Both the position numbers and the translations under genes were made by a program. From contig NZ_JADEWH010000005.1 in the NCBI RefSeq assembly GCF_015207755.1, forward strand, positions 248,001-312,000: a DNA stretch of 64,000 bases, read 5' to 3'. Numbering within the stretch: position 1 is the first letter of the stretch; each line of letters opens with the position of its first letter. This document shows, piece after piece, positions 60,899-64,000 of this stretch. The notes under the pieces are model-generated. The model saw only the letters and a list, made by a program, of their open reading frames with translations. It was not told the DNA's origin and did not search any database. Source of the DNA: Nodularia sp. LEGE 06071. GTDB lineage: Bacteria > Cyanobacteriota > Cyanobacteriia > Cyanobacteriales > Nostocaceae.

Positions 60899-61681
60899 TT
60901 ACTTCATTTTTTGCCCGACAATAATCAATGAGTAGGAACCATCTACATCTTCAACTGTTGGGTAAGCAATGAGGTAAGAGAGGTGACGAATAATTTCCCG
61001 GAAACTTAAGCAAGAATATGCTCCTAATCGTTGTTGAATTGAGCGATTTCGTAAAAGCTGAGTTTCCCGCTTAAATAAAATGTTTGACCAAGCTTGACCG
61101 ACTCGAAAATTCACTTTCAACCCATTCTGTTCAAGTAAGCGAGAAAGCGATTGATAGCTAAAGAACTGTTTATGACAAGAATTCGTGGGTAATCCGGCAT
61201 TGTCGCGAGGTTCGTATAAAACATTAGGAACCGAGCAAATGAGAAATCCACCAGGTGACAAAAGTTGAGAAAACTGCTCTAAAACACTGGTAGGATTAAT
61301 CAGATGTTCCAAAGTTTCAAAACTGACGATCGCATCAATATTTGGATAAGTTTTATCTGCTAACAAACCAGGCTGCTCTAAGTTGTGTTGAATCAATCGG
61401 GTTTGAGAATTATTATCCTGCTGTGCTGCCTGTTTTAGCAGTTCCGAATTTCCGTCTACACCAATTACTAAATCAGCAACTTTTTCTAGTTCGCGTATTC
61501 CATAGCCCACGCCACAAGCAATATCAGCAATGCAGGTTAATTTAAATTGGCGGAGGTAATCGGCGGCAAATAAATAACGTCCTAAATGCTCAATTTTAAC
61601 CCATAAATTATCGTCTGTTTCATCAAATGGATCGATACAATCTTCGCCAAAATGGATGTTAGTGTTGATTTTTCCTGGCAA
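60899..61681 (-). CDS. SAM-dependent methyltransferase
   Basis: 260 residues, class I fold. CIADIACGVGYGIRELEK is motif I, then LVIGVDGNSELL and IVSFETLEHLINP. The family includes ubiquinone/sterol and glycan-modifying methyltransferases; the substrate cannot be told. It converges on aroB with 25 bases between stops. Confidence 0.85.
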   Translation of the reverse strand: MPGKINTNIHFGEDCIDPFDETDDNLWVKIEHLGRYLFAADYLRQFKLTCIADIACGVGYGIRELEKVADLVIGVDGNSELLKQAAQQDNNSQTRLIQHNLEQPGLLADKTYPNIDAIVSFETLEHLINPTSVLEQFSQLLSPGGFLICSVPNVLYEPRDNAGLPTNSCHKQFFSYQSLSRLLEQNGLKVNFRVGQAWSNILFKRETQLLRNRSIQQRLGAYSCLSFREIIRHLSYLIAYPTVEDVDGSYSLIIVGQKMK

Positions 61682-62026
61682 AATATTTTCCTTGATGTGG
61701 ACACCGAATGAAAAACTTTAGGAACTCTGTCCCATAACCGAAACTTGATGCGCTTGTTGATTAGCTTTCATGAGCAAGAGGCAATTTTGGTTGAGCTTCT
61801 ATTTGGTACTCAGATTCAGTAAAAGTTCGCATAGGGTAAGTGAACAACTGTGATCACGTTTTTTAGTCTTCTGGATAGGGATTTATCTGCGTTTAATTCT
61901 TTTTTAATATCTGCAAATCTGGGAATCGCTATATTTCAATTCTACTGAAGGCAAAGCCCAATGTTTGAAATAATTTGGCATAACAGGTAGTGAAGAGCCA
62001 TAAAATTTTACTTCTGACATATACTT
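61682..62026. other. 345-base spacer
   Basis: AT-rich, stop-rich in all frames checked by eye; nothing recognised. Confidence 0.35.
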
Positions 62027-62443
62027 TTAGAATACAGGACTATGTTCTAAATCCCAACACTGACCATTATTCCAGATTCGATAAGTACGTTCACAGTCAA
62101 ATTGGTTATTAATCCACGGAATCGATGTAGGATGGGGCAAGGTGGGTATAGAATAAATTGAAGACCATACAAAGGTTAAGATAGCGAAACTAGAAATCAA
62201 GAATATAATTACAAGTCCTAAGAGCAATAAGATATTAACAGGGTTACGCAAAGGAAATACACCTTTTGCGTATCGCCAGCGCCGTTTTGTACGACGTTGC
62301 TTACCGACTAATAAAACTATATATAACCTGATTGCAGGAATAGGTAACGAAACACTTATGTCTAAGAAATGACGATTCCAATCATTAGTTTCCCAAACCA
62401 TTTTGATGGCTTGTAGTTGCTCATGAGTTATGGTTTCTTTCAC
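62027..62443 (-). CDS. Hypothetical single-span membrane protein
   Basis: 138 residues. A soluble N-terminal part with a Lys/Arg-rich stretch (GKQRRTKRRWRYAKG, about 47-61) precedes one strong hydrophobic helix (about 70-92) and a short outside tail with two cysteines (FDCERTYRIWNNGQCWDLE), which could form a disulfide. No family recognised. The frame is plausible in composition; it stands alone. Confidence 0.5.
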   Translation of the reverse strand: MKETITHEQLQAIKMVWETNDWNRHFLDISVSLPIPAIRLYIVLLVGKQRRTKRRWRYAKGVFPLRNPVNILLLLGLVIIFLISSFAILTFVWSSIYSIPTLPHPTSIPWINNQFDCERTYRIWNNGQCWDLEHSPVF

Positions 62444-62904
62444 ATCTGGGTAAATTTCATGATAAAGTTGTTAGTTGTTGAAAATTAAATAAGATGCTGT
62501 GAAAATGATATTCTGCTAGTAATTTATGAGGATTAAGAAAAGATGTCTTGGTAAACGCATGGCAAAGAAACAATCTTATTTAAGAGTTGTTTAGAGCTTT
62601 AATATGAGAGGTTTTGGCTAGCTTGTATTCTATATTGCTAGTGTATATTTCATAAATTATTAGAGTTTATTCCATAAATTTTGTTCCCTGAATATGAACA
62701 TGAAACATTAGTGAATGTGTATGCTTCATCAAGCGAAACTGTAATTCTTATCTTGCACCACTGGCTTATTGCCGAAATTGCCGCCTCAAAAGGCTCTGAT
62801 TTCCTCAGTTTTGTAGTGCAACTCTAACTTTTTTGAGCAGGTGCAAAATCCTAGGTAAGCAACTCAGATGGAGACAGTAGTTTTTAGATAAATTATACAC
62901 CTGT
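62444..62904. other. 461-base spacer
   Basis: AT-rich, no supported gene, no terminator with a convincing stem. Confidence 0.35.
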
Positions 62905-63825
62905 TTATAGTCGCTTCTCCATACCGATATTACCCTGCAAGCCACCAGTGTGTACTAGTAACAAGCGATCGCCTTTGGGAAAAATTCCCCCCTTGAGTAA
63001 ATCCATGACACCAGCAAACATTTTTGCGGTATATACGTAGTCGAGAGGTATACCCTGCTCTTGCTCAAATTCCTGGCTGAATATTAGCAGCTGCTCATTA
63101 ACCTTGGCATAACCGCCAAAGTGATAATCACAGAACAACTTCCAAGGTGCTGAAGAATAATTTGGTGCAGGTAGCCCAGAATCCAGATAATTCCTCAGCA
63201 AATTGCCGATTTCCTGGGCGAGAAATTCCCCCTTTTTCAGCACTGGAAAACCAATCACTCTTTGCCCTTGATGGAGCGAAAGTGCAATACCAGCTAGTGT
63301 CGTACCTGTGCCACAAGCCAAGCAGATGGTATCAAATGCGCCGACATCGCTAACTATTTCTGTACAGCCGCGCACGCCATTTAAGTTGCTACCACCTTCA
63401 GGAATAATGAACACGTTACCGAAACGTTGTTTTAAATTTTCCTGTAATTCTCTGGTGTGCTTTTGTCGGTAAGTCTCACGATTCAGGTAGACAAGCTGCA
63501 TACCTTGCTGAACAGCAAAATTTAGCGTCGGGTTGAGTGGTAATCTTTCCTCTCCACGAATCACTCCAATGGTGCGGAAACCGAAAAGATTACCTGCGGC
63601 GGCTGTAGCAAAGATATGGTTAGAATAAGCACCCCCAAAGGTCAGCAAAGTTGTCAAATTTTGCTGCTTGGCTTCCAAGAGGTTGTATTTCAACTTGTAC
63701 CATTTATTACCGTTAACCAATGGGTGCATAGAATCGAGGCGTAGCACGGATAATTCCACACCAGCGCGGCGGGTAATCTCGTTGTCTATGGGCTGGGTAA
63801 AAGGCGGAAGGAAGGGTGATGACAT
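62905..63825 (-). CDS. PLP-dependent D-cysteine desulfhydrase / ACC deaminase-like enzyme
   Basis: 306 residues, fold type II PLP enzyme. NGNKWYKLKYNLLEA holds the likely PLP lysine (Lys41); TFGGAYSNHIFATAAAG and ACGTGTTLAGIALSL are the cofactor phosphate loops. The group includes D-cysteine desulfhydrase and 1-aminocyclopropane-1-carboxylate deaminase; most bacterial annotations as ACC deaminase are in fact D-cysteine desulfhydrases, and active-site residues cannot settle this by eye. It would release sulfide and ammonia from D-cysteine. Confidence 0.85.
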   Translation of the reverse strand: MSSPFLPPFTQPIDNEITRRAGVELSVLRLDSMHPLVNGNKWYKLKYNLLEAKQQNLTTLLTFGGAYSNHIFATAAAGNLFGFRTIGVIRGEERLPLNPTLNFAVQQGMQLVYLNRETYRQKHTRELQENLKQRFGNVFIIPEGGSNLNGVRGCTEIVSDVGAFDTICLACGTGTTLAGIALSLHQGQRVIGFPVLKKGEFLAQEIGNLLRNYLDSGLPAPNYSSAPWKLFCDYHFGGYAKVNEQLLIFSQEFEQEQGIPLDYVYTAKMFAGVMDLLKGGIFPKGDRLLLVHTGGLQGNIGMEKRL

Positions 63826-64000
63826 AGGGAAAAATTTACGCAGAGGCGCACCAGGCGGGGAGGATGAATATTTTTACTTCATAGCCTTGCTTGATTGTCA
63901 GCTAAGAAATAGGCTGAGAATATACAGTCGTTTTCTTTTAGATCAAGTACAGATTCATCTGTGGTTCATGATTATTTGTACTACAATCACTGGCAAACTG

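Overview
The window comes from a filamentous, probably heterocyst-forming cyanobacterium (Nostocales: Nostoc, Anabaena, Nodularia or a relative). The evidence is the many GCGATCGC (HIP1) octamers, an allophycocyanin operon whose ApcE has four linker repeats, the cyanobacterial atp1-a-c-b'-b-delta-alpha-gamma operon, an rbp-rpsU pair, narB with narM, petL, a PatD-like protein, heptanucleotide tandem repeats in spacers and a 37-nt Nostoc-type CRISPR repeat. No rRNA or tRNA gene was recognised.

Layout. 0-6 kb: nitrate assimilation (possible nirA tail, nrtP, narB, then narM), interrupted by a psiE-like gene and a three-repeat CRISPR array without cas genes. 6.7-13 kb: a phospho-signalling cluster of FHA-PrsW protease, a hypothetical protein, a CHAT-FHA protease-like protein, and a zinc-ribbon/PP2C phosphatase with one membrane span. 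13.5-19.9 kb: ATP synthase operon on the minus strand, with heptamer arrays in two of its spacers. 20-25.2 kb: an accessory stretch with a methyltransferase, a Uma2 nuclease, a HEPN-motif protein, a MITE-like element, a truncated KTSC gene, and an insertion sequence that splits a HicB-like gene, with a TATA target duplication. 25.5-30.8 kb: apcE-apcA-apcB-apcC.

30.9-38.4 kb: three glycosyltransferases, a membrane protein/lipoprotein/FHA-like trio, a SEDS (FtsW/RodA) protein and a GNAT enzyme. 39-43.3 kb: an orphan double ABC ATPase between copies of a second MITE family, a DUF2887/Rpn-type nuclease and a PatD-like protein. 43.6-52.7 kb: bifunctional Rel/SpoT, a CNNM/CorC protein, a methyltransferase, a BtuF-like protein, murG, a secreted NTF2-like protein and an SDR enzyme. 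53.3-54.2 kb: a microbial rhodopsin with the N-D-Q motif of light-driven sodium pumps, but with glycine where helix G normally has aspartate. 54.7-64 kb: an MscS channel, a DEAD-box helicase, rpsU and an RRM protein, petL (31 codons), aroB, a methyltransferase and a PLP-dependent D-cysteine desulfhydrase/ACC deaminase-like enzyme.

The core of the window is photosynthetic energy and nitrogen metabolism: light harvesting, ATP synthesis, a cytochrome b6f subunit and nitrate reduction. Between these genes lie signalling and toxin-like accessory genes. The items most worth following up are the NDQ rhodopsin lacking its helix-G carboxylate, the FHA/CHAT/PP2C/PrsW cluster, and the IS-split HicB-like gene.
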